Assembly (NCBI RefSeq): GCF_900109685.1
Contig: NZ_FOBB01000013.1
Location: 124,001 to 188,000, forward strand
DNA length: 64,000 nt
Origin: Chitinophaga rupis
GTDB taxonomy: Bacteria; Bacteroidota; Bacteroidia; Chitinophagales; Chitinophagaceae
Reading direction: 5' to 3'
Shown in pieces: positions 1 through 8,041 of the stretch. The position numbers were made by a program, and so were the translations under genes. Position 1 is the first letter of the stretch; each line of letters opens with the position of its first letter. Below the pieces are notes generated by a model. It had not been told where the DNA came from, searched no databases, and worked only from the letters and a program-made list of their open reading frames with translations.

Positions 1-651
1 GTTTTCCCGGATGTTTGTATTAGCATCCAGCAGGCGTATAGAATGAAGATCGTAGTATTGTTTATTGTACTGGTAATCATAATTACCATATACATTCAGC
101 TGCTGATTACGGTAGTTTAGTCCCAGGCCGGCTACGTAGCGGGTGTATTGGCCTGCGCCTATGCCTGCGGTAAGGGTGCCGTTGGTTCCGAAGTTCCTGT
201 TCTTTGAAGTAATAATATTGATAATAGCAGCGCCTTTGGCATCATAGCGGGCGGGCGGGTTGCCGATAAGCTCTATGCGGTCAATGTTGCCGGCCGGCTG
301 GCTGCTGAGCCATTCTTTCAGCTCTTCGCCGGAAAGGCGGCTGTCCTTTCCATCTACCAGCACGGTTACTTTTTTACCACGCAGCTCATAATTACCATTA
401 CCCTGATCTACTACGCCCGGTGCATGGGATAGCACCTGTAAGGCATCGCCTCCTGCGGCGATGGGGCTCTCCGATACGTTCATGATAATTTTATCGGCCC
501 GCATTACAATGAAAGGTTTGGCGCCCTTTACTGTTACTGCCTGCAGCTCCTTCCGGCGCAAACTATCTGTTGACTGAGCCTGGATGCTATGCCAGCATAC
601 ACAGGCCATTAGCCACATCATGGTCGCGCTTTGGGTTATTTTGGATTTCAT
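1..651 (-). CDS. Outer-membrane receptor-like beta-barrel protein (N-terminal part, gene cut by window edge)
   Basis: Reading backwards from an ATG at 651 gives 217 codons without a stop, running off the left end of the window. The product starts with a Sec-type signal peptide ending in AQA-like residues (about 1-26). A plug-like domain follows, with the phrases NVSESPIAAGGDAL, APGV, VTVLVDGK, LSGEELKEWL and PARYDAKGAAIIN, and then the first barrel strands. The same phrases occur in the complete protein at 36501-38696, so the two are paralogues. The family is the TonB-dependent-receptor-like outer membrane beta-barrel family of Bacteroidota. The ligand cannot be told from sequence. A perfect 7-base inverted repeat lies 39 bases upstream of the start. 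Confidence 0.85.
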   Translation of the reverse strand, partial: MKSKITQSATMMWLMACVCWHSIQAQSTDSLRRKELQAVTVKGAKPFIVMRADKIIMNVSESPIAAGGDALQVLSHAPGVVDQGNGNYELRGKKVTVLVDGKDSRLSGEELKEWLSSQPAGNIDRIELIGNPPARYDAKGAAIINIITSKNRNFGTNGTLTAGIGAGQYTRYVAGLGLNYRNQQLNVYGNYDYQYNKQYYDLHSIRLLDANTNIREN

Positions 652-986
652 GCAGTACGGGTTCTCCAGAATTTTCTTAAATATATTGATACAAACCTAT
701 GTTTGTATGTTTCGTGTTAAAAAAACAATACACCAACGCTCATTTTAGCGGTACCAACCTGCGGGATACCCTCACACGAAGGTGTGATTATACAAATAAA
801 AATATGATAATTCCATTATTGAATCCTTCGTAATCTTTATATTTACAAAAGTCATCAACCAGAAAAGACTGCATCACCGGATGCAAAGAACGTGTCCGGA
901 AAGCTTACCATCAGGATACAACAACCAACGTGTTTCAAATAGTGATCAATTAATTATTCTTACACCCTCAATTATTGTTATTTGCT
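652..986. other. Divergent intergenic region between the receptor and methyltransferase genes
   Basis: This 335-base spacer separates two divergently read genes and must carry both promoters. Besides the dyad at 690-707 it holds a perfect 6-bp hairpin TCACAC-GAAG-GTGTGA at 772-787 and a small CGCT/AGCG hairpin near 737-750. I see no coding potential and no RNA gene in it. Confidence 0.5.
690..707. promoter_or_regulatory. Perfect inverted repeat upstream of the receptor gene, possible operator
   Basis: TACAAAC and GTTTGTA are perfect 7-base arms separated by CTAT. The dyad lies 39 bases upstream of the start codon at 651, where a regulator could bind. No regulator is identified; the role is inferred from position and symmetry only. 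Confidence 0.35.
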
Positions 987-1871
987 ATGCCCCTGGTTGA
1001 TACCAGTAAAATGGCCGAGTACAAAGCATTTTATCGCGCCGTAGTATCAAGCCGCCCACCCCATGAGCGTCTGTTCTATGATCCCTATGCTGAGGCCTTT
1101 TTATCCCCCGGACTGAGATGTTTATTATGGCTGTTCAAACAGCCGCTCCTGTACCCTTTAATAAATTGGTGTATGGAAAAGCGCTACCCCGGCCGTTTTG
1201 CAACTACTGCTGCCTGTACGCGGCTGGTGGATGATCTGATCATGTCGTGCATAGAGCGGCACCAGGTAAAACAGGTAGTGATCCTGGGCGCCGGTTATGA
1301 TTGCCGTGCGCACCGGCTGCCTGCAGCGGCTGTGCAGTTTGTGGAAGTGGATGACCTTCAGCGGCAAACCCTTAAACGGCAGGTATTACAGCAGCTTCCG
1401 CAACCGCCTATGACGCTGGTTGATTATATTCCGATGGACCTGGCCACTCAAATGCCGGACGATGTATTGCCGTTACAATTGCAGCGGGCCCACTACAATA
1501 CCCTGTTTATCTGGGAAGATATTCACCGTGTTTTCCCGGGGAAGAATATCGATAAAATGTTTGGTTATTTTCAGCGCTTTCCCGAAGGCGCGCGCTTCAT
1601 ATTTACGTATGCGGTAAAAAATCCGGGCATGTTTATTGACGCTATGCCTGTGACAAGGCTGTTGCAGGAGCATCCGAACGACCAGAACTATGACCAGGAC
1701 CCTGCCCGTTTCCGGGATTTTTTGCAAGCCTACGACCTGCAGCTGGAGCAGCTTACAGGCGCAGATGCTTACCGGCAGTTATATTATGGTAAACGGGCAG
1801 ACCGTATGAAAGGATATAAATGGTGTAATGTAGCAATGGCCAGCGTGAAAGTAAAAACAATTGAGTCATGA
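987..1871 (+). CDS. PPM1/Tcmp-type S-adenosylmethionine-dependent methyltransferase, copy 1
   Basis: The product resembles the leucine carboxyl methyltransferase (PPM1)/Tcmp group of class I SAM-dependent methyltransferases. The SAM-binding motif VVILGAGYDCRAHRL lies around residue 100 and is followed by FVEVDD, whose acidic residue would hold the ribose of SAM. The open frame extends to a TTG at 975, but the ATG at 987 is the more natural start and gives 294 residues, the same length as the paralogue at 2412. The stop overlaps the next start codon as ATGA, so the two genes are translationally coupled. The substrate is unknown; many family members methylate carboxyl or hydroxyl groups of small molecules. 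Confidence 0.85.
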   Translation: MPLVDTSKMAEYKAFYRAVVSSRPPHERLFYDPYAEAFLSPGLRCLLWLFKQPLLYPLINWCMEKRYPGRFATTAACTRLVDDLIMSCIERHQVKQVVILGAGYDCRAHRLPAAAVQFVEVDDLQRQTLKRQVLQQLPQPPMTLVDYIPMDLATQMPDDVLPLQLQRAHYNTLFIWEDIHRVFPGKNIDKMFGYFQRFPEGARFIFTYAVKNPGMFIDAMPVTRLLQEHPNDQNYDQDPARFRDFLQAYDLQLEQLTGADAYRQLYYGKRADRMKGYKWCNVAMASVKVKTIES

Positions 1872-2398
1872 TACCTGCTATCCAACAACTAAATACCGAT
1901 CTTGACAATAATACCAATCTTTTACTGGATATATTGGATACCATTCCTACGGCTAAGCTGCAGTTGAAAAATCCGCGTACAGAATGGAGCATTATGGAAT
2001 GTGCGGAACATATCCTGATCTCTGAACAGGCCGTAGCCAAAGCATTACAGGGCCCCTCCCACCCTATAGAAGACCGTGCGCCGGACAGTAAGCTGGAAGA
2101 GCTGAATAAAAACTTCCTGGAATTTGACCAGCGCCTGCGTGTAAGCGGCGAGCCGGAAACCCTGGATGGCGGTTATGATAATATAAAAAGCTTTAGCCAG
2201 GCCTTTCGCCAGAACCGGGAGCTTATTAAAGAAGCGCTTCAAAAGGCACCACTGGAATGGCTATGTGAAAAACTGGAACATGCCAAATTTGGCTACCTGA
2301 CAAGGCTGGAATGGGCCTACTATCTCATTTACCATACGGAAAGACATTTGCAGCAGATCAACCGGATCGAAGCAAGCCTGGAAAATACGAATCCATAA
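1868..2398 (+). CDS. DinB/YfiT-like four-helix protein
   Basis: The 176-residue product is mostly helical. Its patterns EWSIMECAEHIL near residue 40 and YHTERHLQQI near the C-terminus are typical of the DinB_2/YfiT-like fold, where histidines on three helices bind a divalent metal. Some members are thiol-dependent metal hydrolases or transferases, but many have no known role. It overlaps the upstream methyltransferase by four bases, and a second methyltransferase starts 13 bases after it, so the three are probably one transcript. A second DinB-like protein, exported, is encoded at 44957. Confidence 0.8.
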   Translation: MIPAIQQLNTDLDNNTNLLLDILDTIPTAKLQLKNPRTEWSIMECAEHILISEQAVAKALQGPSHPIEDRAPDSKLEELNKNFLEFDQRLRVSGEPETLDGGYDNIKSFSQAFRQNRELIKEALQKAPLEWLCEKLEHAKFGYLTRLEWAYYLIYHTERHLQQINRIEASLENTNP

Positions 2399-2411
2399 AA
2401 AAATTCCCGTT

Positions 2412-3296
2412 ATGTCATCACTGGTGCGTGCCAGGAGAACCACTGTACTTACTGCATTTTTTCGCGCGTTAGAATCCCGCAAACCTGCCAGGGAACGGCT
2501 GTTCACAGATCCCTTTGCTAAAGTGTTCCTGACCCCCTCATTAAAAATGTGGGTCTTTCTTTCTGTTTACCCATTCTTTAAATGGGCCGTGCCTAAGTAT
2601 ATCAATTACTTCTGGCCCGGCGCCCATACTGCTATTGTAGCCCGCACCCGTTTAATAGATGTAATGACCATCCGCGCTATACAGGACCATGGCGTGAACC
2701 AGGTAATGATCCTGGGATCAGGTTTTGATACCCGCGCACACCGGCTGCAGCTGCGGGAAAGGGTACAGTTTGTGGAAATGGACCGGCCTGTTACACTGAA
2801 ATATAAACAACAGCTGCTGAATAAGGTGCGTAACAAACCGCCTGTACATGTGGACTATGTGCCCATGGATTTTTCTTACCAGCAACCGCAGGACTGCATC
2901 AGTAACCTGATGAGAGCCGATCATTACAAAACCCTGTTCATATGGGAAGGCGCAGTCAATAATTTTACTGCCACCATGGGCAGGATCATGTTCGACTACT
3001 TCCAGGGCTTTCCCTCCGGCACCCGCATTATTTTTACCTATGTAATTAAAGAGATGATGGAAGACCCATCCCGCTTTCACGGCGCTGACAGCATTATACG
3101 CCTGCTTAAAAAAGTAAAGGAGCCCTGGAACATGGGGCTGGATCCCGCTTACCTGCCGCATTTCCTGGCGGAATATAATATGGAGCTGCTGTATGATGAA
3201 GGCGCAGAGGATTTCCGCCGGATGTACTTCGGAGAAAAGGCATTACAAATGCGCGGATATGAATTTTACCGGGTAGCAATGGCTGTAGTAAAATAG
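2412..3296 (+). CDS. PPM1/Tcmp-type S-adenosylmethionine-dependent methyltransferase, copy 2
   Basis: This 294-residue protein is a clear paralogue of the one at 987: the SAM motif VMILGSGFDTRAHRL, the FVEMDR strand, the phrase YKTLFIWEG and the C-terminal YFGEKALQMRGYEF all have counterparts there. The two copies are too diverged to be a recent duplication. The conserved spacing around the DinB gene suggests they act on related substrates. The ATG at 2412 lies 13 bases after the DinB stop. The reaction beyond SAM-dependent methyl transfer is not predictable. Confidence 0.85.
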   Translation: MSSLVRARRTTVLTAFFRALESRKPARERLFTDPFAKVFLTPSLKMWVFLSVYPFFKWAVPKYINYFWPGAHTAIVARTRLIDVMTIRAIQDHGVNQVMILGSGFDTRAHRLQLRERVQFVEMDRPVTLKYKQQLLNKVRNKPPVHVDYVPMDFSYQQPQDCISNLMRADHYKTLFIWEGAVNNFTATMGRIMFDYFQGFPSGTRIIFTYVIKEMMEDPSRFHGADSIIRLLKKVKEPWNMGLDPAYLPHFLAEYNMELLYDEGAEDFRRMYFGEKALQMRGYEFYRVAMAVVK

Positions 3297-3304
3297 TATT
3301 TTTG
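3297..3304 (+). promoter_or_regulatory. Bacteroidota-type -7 promoter element (TATTTTTG)
   Basis: TATTTTTG matches the TAnnTTTG -7 consensus of Bacteroidota and ends only four bases before the ATG at 3309. If used, transcription would start at or just inside the start codon and give a leaderless or nearly leaderless mRNA. No clear -33 TTTG is seen. Confidence 0.35.
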
Positions 3305-3308
3305 CAGA

Positions 3309-4004
3309 ATGCAACCATTACGTATACACTATTTTGAGCACGTGCCTTTTGAGGGATTAGGCTGTATTGAAGACTGGGCGCGGCAGCAGGGCCACACCAT
3401 TACCGTTACCCAGTGGCATGCGCCTACCGTTGTATTACCTGACCTGCTATCTATTGACTGGCTGATAGTAATGGGCGGTCCTATGGGAGTGTATGAAACT
3501 GACCGGCATATATGGCTGCCGGCAGAACAGCAATACATTGCAGATGCTATACAGCAAGGCAAAAAAGTGCTGGGCATATGCCTGGGCTCACAGCTGATTG
3601 CCGCTGCTCTGGGCGCTAAGGTATACCCCAATAAAGAAAAAGAGATCGGCTGGTTTCCCGTACAATTCAATATTACCGGCGCTTTAGCCAACATTCTGCC
3701 ACCGGAGCAAACCGTGTTCCACTGGCATGGCGATACTTTTGACCTGCCGGCCAATGCCACCCGTTTTGCCAGCACTGCAGCCTGTACCAACCAGGGATTT
3801 ATGTATGGCGACAGGGTAATAGGATTACAATTTCACGTGGAAGTACGCAGCAACGATGTATTGAAAATGGTGGAGCATGGCGATGATGAGCTGACGCCTG
3901 CGCCGTATATACAAAGCGCGGAAGCTATAGCGGACCGCAGCGCCCTGGCAGATGGAGCGAATGAGCTGATGTTTGAAATACTGGAGTATATGCAGAAGGC
4001 TTAA
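3309..4004 (+). CDS. Class I glutamine amidotransferase domain protein
   Basis: The 231-residue protein is a stand-alone class I glutamine amidotransferase. The nucleophile elbow GICLGSQLIAAALG near residue 95 supplies the catalytic cysteine, and FHVEV near residue 178 supplies the His/Glu pair of the triad. Such proteins release ammonia from glutamine or act on gamma-glutamyl compounds. Most free-standing members, often annotated as GMP-synthase-like, have no assigned substrate. It starts 12 bases after the methyltransferase stop, so it may be the last gene of that operon, although a promoter-like element lies directly in front of it. Confidence 0.85.
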   Translation: MQPLRIHYFEHVPFEGLGCIEDWARQQGHTITVTQWHAPTVVLPDLLSIDWLIVMGGPMGVYETDRHIWLPAEQQYIADAIQQGKKVLGICLGSQLIAAALGAKVYPNKEKEIGWFPVQFNITGALANILPPEQTVFHWHGDTFDLPANATRFASTAACTNQGFMYGDRVIGLQFHVEVRSNDVLKMVEHGDDELTPAPYIQSAEAIADRSALADGANELMFEILEYMQKA

Positions 4005-4166
4005 TGCAGCTTTTAGCTGTTAGCTCTTAGCTTTTAGCGTCCGGAACCGAACATTGTTTGTACTGAAAGCGGACATGCCCCCATTATTAACCTGCTGATT
4101 ATGAATGCTGTACAAACAGGCATTCTGCTTGGAGTAGCTGGTATCTACCTGTAAAATCACCCGGTC

Positions 4167-6617
4167 ATGTTTTCAAACTACCTGAAAGTTGCCTGGAGAA
4201 ATCTCGTGCGCGACAAGACGTTCTCTATTATCAATATGGTTGGACTGGCCATTGGGCTGTCCGGTTTCCTGCTGATAGCCTTGTACGTGATGGATGAGCT
4301 GAGCTTTGACCGGTACTACAACAAAGCAGGGAACATTTATCGTATTGAACTGAACGCCCGCTGGGGCGGCGAGGATCTGCGAATGGCCCAGATAGGGGAT
4401 CCTATTGGCCCCAAGCTCAAAAATGACTACCCCCAGGTGGAAGAATATACGCGGATCTTTTATAGCCGTAATGATCCCGGTATGGCGAATAAACTGATCG
4501 GGAAAGGCGGTGAATATATCACAGAGAGCAATACAGCTTATGTGGATTCCACCTTCTTCAACGTCTTTAAATTTCCCGCGATTGAAGGTAATCTCCGTAC
4601 AGCATTAAATGAGCCGGGTACCGTGGTGATAACGGCATCCACGGCTGTCAAATATTTTGGTTCCACAGACGCTGCGGGAAAAACGCTCACCGTAAAGGAG
4701 AATGGTAAAGATGTTCCCTATAAAGTGAATGCAGTTATCAAAGATATTCCCGGGAACACACATTTCGATTTCAATATCCTGTTCTCGATGAAGAGCCTGA
4801 ATTATCAATGGGGACAGGTTGGCAACAGTAATTTTTATACTTACCTGGTGCTGAAACCGGGGCCGGGTGTAAGGGTCTTTGAAAAACAGCTGAACGGGTA
4901 TATCGTGAAATATTTTACCCCTTTGCTGAAGGATTTCAATATGAGCAGCATGGAAGAATTTGAGAAAACCGGCAACAGGTTCAATTTTATACTAACACCT
5001 GTTACCCGCATCCATTTGTATTCCGACAGGCAGGCCGGCGAAGAGATGAGGCCTTCAGGCAGCATCCAATACGTGGCCATCTTCTCAGCCGTGGCCCTGC
5101 TCATACTGTTCATAGCCTGTATCAATTTCATGAACCTTACTACAGCCCGCTCCGCAGGAAGGGCCAGGGAAGTAGGCATCCGCAAAGTGCTGGGCACTGA
5201 ACGTAAAGAGCTGATCCTGCAATTCCTCTCAGAGTCTACGCTGATGGTTTTGTTATCCTTGCTGGTTGCGGTTGGAATCGCCTTTTTGATCCTGCCGCTG
5301 TTTAATTCAGTGGCTGCCAAGTCCATGAGCATGGCCAGCCTTTTCTCTCCGGCGATCTTACCCCTGCTGCTGGCATTACCCTTTGTGGTTGGCCTGCTTG
5401 CAGGCAGCTACCCTGCCTTTTTTCTATCCCGGTTTAAACCCATCGAAGTATTGAAAGGCAAATTGAGAATGGGTACCAAAAGCGGTGGCCTGCGAAGCGT
5501 ATTGGTAGTATTCCAGTTCACTACTTCTATTATACTGATCATCGGAACTATCGTTGTGTACAGGCAGCTTCGTTTCATTCAAACCCGTGACCTCGGATTC
5601 AATAAAGAACAGGTGCTCATTATCAACAACGCCGATGCGCTGGATAATAATGCTGAGGCATTTAAAAACCAGGTCGTGCAGCTGTCCGGGGTAAAAAGCG
5701 GTACCCTGAGCGCCTTTCTGCCGGTATCCAATTCCTCGCGCAACGCGTGGAATGTTTTCAAAAGTCCTGTTGCCACCGGGAATAATAGCTTCAATACGCA
5801 GTTCTGGGCCATTGATTATGATTACCTGGAAACGATGGGACTCAAACTGCTGAAAGGAAGGAATTTCTCGCCTGGCTTTGGCATGGACTCCTCTTCCTGG
5901 ATCATCAATGAAGCAACGGCCCGGATCCTGGGTTATAAAGATCCGGTTGGAAAGAATATATATACCATAAATGATGAAGGTAAGGCAACCGCTCACCCCA
6001 TCATAGGGCTCGTAAAGAATTTCAATTATGAATCCCTGCACGCTGCAGTAGGCCCCCTCATTTTTGCGCTGCATAGAAGCACAGGGCTGGCCTCTTTCAA
6101 AGTGAGCACGGCCAATATCAATACCCTGGTTGAACAGGTGCAAAACAAATGGAAAACCATGGCGCCGGGCATGCCGTTCAGCTATCGTTTCCTGGATGAA
6201 TCCTTTAATGAGATGTACCGCGCCGAACAGCGTGTAGGCGAGATTGCAATGATCTTCTCCATATTGGCTATCCTCATCTCCTGCCTGGGCATATTCGGAC
6301 TGGCTACCTTTATCGCCGAACAAAGAATGAAGGAGATCGGCATCCGCAAAGTGCTGGGCGCAAGCGTTCAGGGTATTGTTGGATTACTCTCCGCCGATTT
6401 CATGAAGCTCGTAGGTATCGCCTTTGTTATTGCCGCGCCTTTTGGCTGGTGGGTCATGAATAAATGGCTGCAAAGTTTTGTTGACCGGGCAGCTTTCAGC
6501 TTGTGGATCTTCGTGGTGGCAGGTATTGCTGCTTTGTTCATTGCACTGGCCACCGTGAGCTTTCAATCAGTCAGAGCGGCCCTCATGAACCCAACGAAAA
6601 GCCTGAAAGCGGAATGA
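4167..6617 (+). CDS. FtsX/MacB-type ABC transporter permease with two permease halves
   Basis: This 816-residue integral membrane protein begins with the phrase WRNLVRDKTFSIINMVGLAIGLSG, written here in two parts as WRNLVRDKTF and SIINMVGLAIGLSG, typical of MacB-like permeases of Bacteroidota. After the first membrane helix comes a periplasmic MacB core domain (about 50-270). A three-helix FtsX core follows (about 285-420, with the coupling phrase REVGIRKVLG), then a second periplasmic domain and a second FtsX core (about 690-810, KEIGIRKVLG). The two coupling motifs would contact a separate ATPase, which is not encoded nearby. Large families of such orphan permeases occur in this phylum; possible roles include peptide or antibiotic efflux and lipoprotein handling. 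Confidence 0.9.
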   Translation: MFSNYLKVAWRNLVRDKTFSIINMVGLAIGLSGFLLIALYVMDELSFDRYYNKAGNIYRIELNARWGGEDLRMAQIGDPIGPKLKNDYPQVEEYTRIFYSRNDPGMANKLIGKGGEYITESNTAYVDSTFFNVFKFPAIEGNLRTALNEPGTVVITASTAVKYFGSTDAAGKTLTVKENGKDVPYKVNAVIKDIPGNTHFDFNILFSMKSLNYQWGQVGNSNFYTYLVLKPGPGVRVFEKQLNGYIVKYFTPLLKDFNMSSMEEFEKTGNRFNFILTPVTRIHLYSDRQAGEEMRPSGSIQYVAIFSAVALLILFIACINFMNLTTARSAGRAREVGIRKVLGTERKELILQFLSESTLMVLLSLLVAVGIAFLILPLFNSVAAKSMSMASLFSPAILPLLLALPFVVGLLAGSYPAFFLSRFKPIEVLKGKLRMGTKSGGLRSVLVVFQFTTSIILIIGTIVVYRQLRFIQTRDLGFNKEQVLIINNADALDNNAEAFKNQVVQLSGVKSGTLSAFLPVSNSSRNAWNVFKSPVATGNNSFNTQFWAIDYDYLETMGLKLLKGRNFSPGFGMDSSSWIINEATARILGYKDPVGKNIYTINDEGKATAHPIIGLVKNFNYESLHAAVGPLIFALHRSTGLASFKVSTANINTLVEQVQNKWKTMAPGMPFSYRFLDESFNEMYRAEQRVGEIAMIFSILAILISCLGIFGLATFIAEQRMKEIGIRKVLGASVQGIVGLLSADFMKLVGIAFVIAAPFGWWVMNKWLQSFVDRAAFSLWIFVVAGIAALFIALATVSFQSVRAALMNPTKSLKAE

Positions 6618-6639
6618 TTGATGTTTTAGGATACCTGCA

Positions 6640-6708
6640 CCTCCGGGGCCGCGGGGATCAAAGCGATTGAAGGCCTATTACCTGTATTGCTAATCGCTTT
6701 CCCGGAGG
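6640..6708. terminator. Long imperfect hairpin after the permease gene
   Basis: CCTCCGGG (6640-6647) pairs perfectly with CCCGGAGG (6701-6708), and inside them AAAGCGATT pairs with AATCGCTTT. The left arm carries an extra GC-rich bulge. There is no T tract, so this is either a weak terminator or a 3'-end-stabilising structure. The left arm recurs in altered form at 6835-6872 without a matching right arm. Confidence 0.45.
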
Positions 6709-6834
6709 CCCGGTAAACGGGCTGCACCCGCCTGTTATGTAAATCTATTTAGCTATTATATCATCGTATCAGCAGTGGCTTGCTGTTAAACATTGTCAAG
6801 CGTATCACGCCGGGCAAAGGCCCGTTTATCCAGA

Positions 6835-6872
6835 CCTCCGGGTTCCGCGGAGATCAGAGCGGTTGAGGGCCA
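6835..6872 (+). repeat. Second, diverged copy of the hairpin left arm
   Basis: The stretch begins CCTCCGGG and continues through CCGCGG, GATCA, AGCGGTTGA and GGGCC. It matches 6640-6676 at most positions, so the spacer before the YpdA-like gene contains a partial direct repeat about 195 bases apart. Function is unknown. Confidence 0.5.
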
Positions 6873-6916
6873 TGGAGAGCCTGCAATCCGTAACCGATAA
6901 TTCGTAATTTCGTCTA

Positions 6917-7882
6917 ATGGAAACATTGGATATCCTTATCATCGGCGGGGGCCCTATAGGACTGGCCTGCGGATTGGCGGCAAAAAAGGCGGGATTGAGC
7001 TATGTAATACTGGAAAAAGGCTGCCTGGTTAATTCATTATACAATTACCCTTTGAATATGACCTTCTTCTCTACCTCCGAAAGGCTGGAGATAGACGGCA
7101 TTCCCTTTATGTCCATTAATGCAAAGCCTACCCGCCCGGAAGCGCTGGAATATTACCGGCGGGTGGCTACCTCCCGGGAGCTGCATGTAAAGCTGTTTGA
7201 AGAAGTGCAAACCATTAGCCCTAACGGAGATACCTATACGGTAAAAACGCCCCGGCATACCTACAATGCCCGTCATGTGGTGATCGCTACCGGCTTTTAT
7301 GATATTCCCAACCTGATGAACGTACCGGGTGAAGACCTGCCCAAAGTAAGACACTATTATAAAGACCCTCACTTTTATGCCATGCAGCGCGTGATTGTAG
7401 TGGGCGCCCATAACTCCGCCGTGGATGCGGCTTTGGAAACCTGGCGCAAAGGCGCAGATGTAACGATGGTGATCCGCGAAAGCGGTATCGGCAGCCGGGT
7501 AAAATACTGGGTAAAACCGGATATTGAGAACCGTATTAAGGAAGGCTCCATTAAAGCGCATTGCCATTCCGTGATCAAAGCTATACGGCCGGATGAAGTA
7601 GACATCTCTACCCCCGACGGTGTGGTAACCGTAGAAAATGATTATGTGATTGCCATGACAGGCTACCAGCCGAACTTCAGCTTCCTGGAAAAAGCCGGTA
7701 TTGAATTATCGAAGGATGAAAAAAAATATCCTGCCTATAACCCGGATACCATGGAAACTAACCTGCCCCGGGTATACCTTGCGGGCGTGGTTTGCGGTGG
7801 CATGGATACGCATGTATGGTTTATTGAAAATTCAAGGGACCATGCGGAGAAGATCATTGCGCATGTGAAGCGGAATGCTTAA
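6917..7882 (+). CDS. ypdA: YpdA-like flavin disulfide reductase (putative bacillithiol disulfide reductase)
   Basis: The 321-residue flavoprotein has an N-terminal FAD dinucleotide-binding motif IIGGGPIGLACG (residues 7-18) and a second NADPH-binding motif around VVGAHNSAVDAA (about 160). The phrases YPLNMTFFSTSERLEI and MTGYQPNF are typical of YpdA. In Firmicutes YpdA is the NADPH-dependent reductase linked to bacillithiol disulfide. Bacteroidota also make bacillithiol-type thiols, which fits, but no bacillithiol biosynthesis gene is in this window. The final codons overlap a word-repeat palindrome. Confidence 0.85.
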   Translation: METLDILIIGGGPIGLACGLAAKKAGLSYVILEKGCLVNSLYNYPLNMTFFSTSERLEIDGIPFMSINAKPTRPEALEYYRRVATSRELHVKLFEEVQTISPNGDTYTVKTPRHTYNARHVVIATGFYDIPNLMNVPGEDLPKVRHYYKDPHFYAMQRVIVVGAHNSAVDAALETWRKGADVTMVIRESGIGSRVKYWVKPDIENRIKEGSIKAHCHSVIKAIRPDEVDISTPDGVVTVENDYVIAMTGYQPNFSFLEKAGIELSKDEKKYPAYNPDTMETNLPRVYLAGVVCGGMDTHVWFIENSRDHAEKIIAHVKRNA

Positions 7883-7883
7883 T

Positions 7884-8040
7884 GCTTAACGCTGAATGCC
7901 GAACGCTTAACGCTCAATGCTTAACGCTGAATGCAGCGTATAATAAACTTTTGCTGTAAATTAAGGACTGCCTGCGCCAATGAATCCATTCCATAGCGCA
8001 GTCCGCATTTGCGTTCCGCGTTTAGCATTCAGCGTTAAGC
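7884..8040. repeat. Word-repeat palindrome between convergent genes (GCTTAACGCTGAATGC family)
   Basis: The 16-base word GCTTAACGCTGAATGC occurs at 7884-7899 and again at 7919-7934, with degenerate copies between and before. Its exact reverse complement stands at 8025-8040. The two arms can fold into a long hairpin between the convergent ypdA and murB genes. It may act as a two-way terminator or mRNA 3'-end structure; similar elements with other words recur in the window. Confidence 0.6.
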
Positions 8041-8041
8041 C

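Noticed and set aside
6618..6916. Riboswitch in the spacer before the ypdA-like gene
   Set aside because: The folded part belongs to the 3' side of the permease gene and I could not match any known riboswitch core; it is described as a hairpin and repeat instead.
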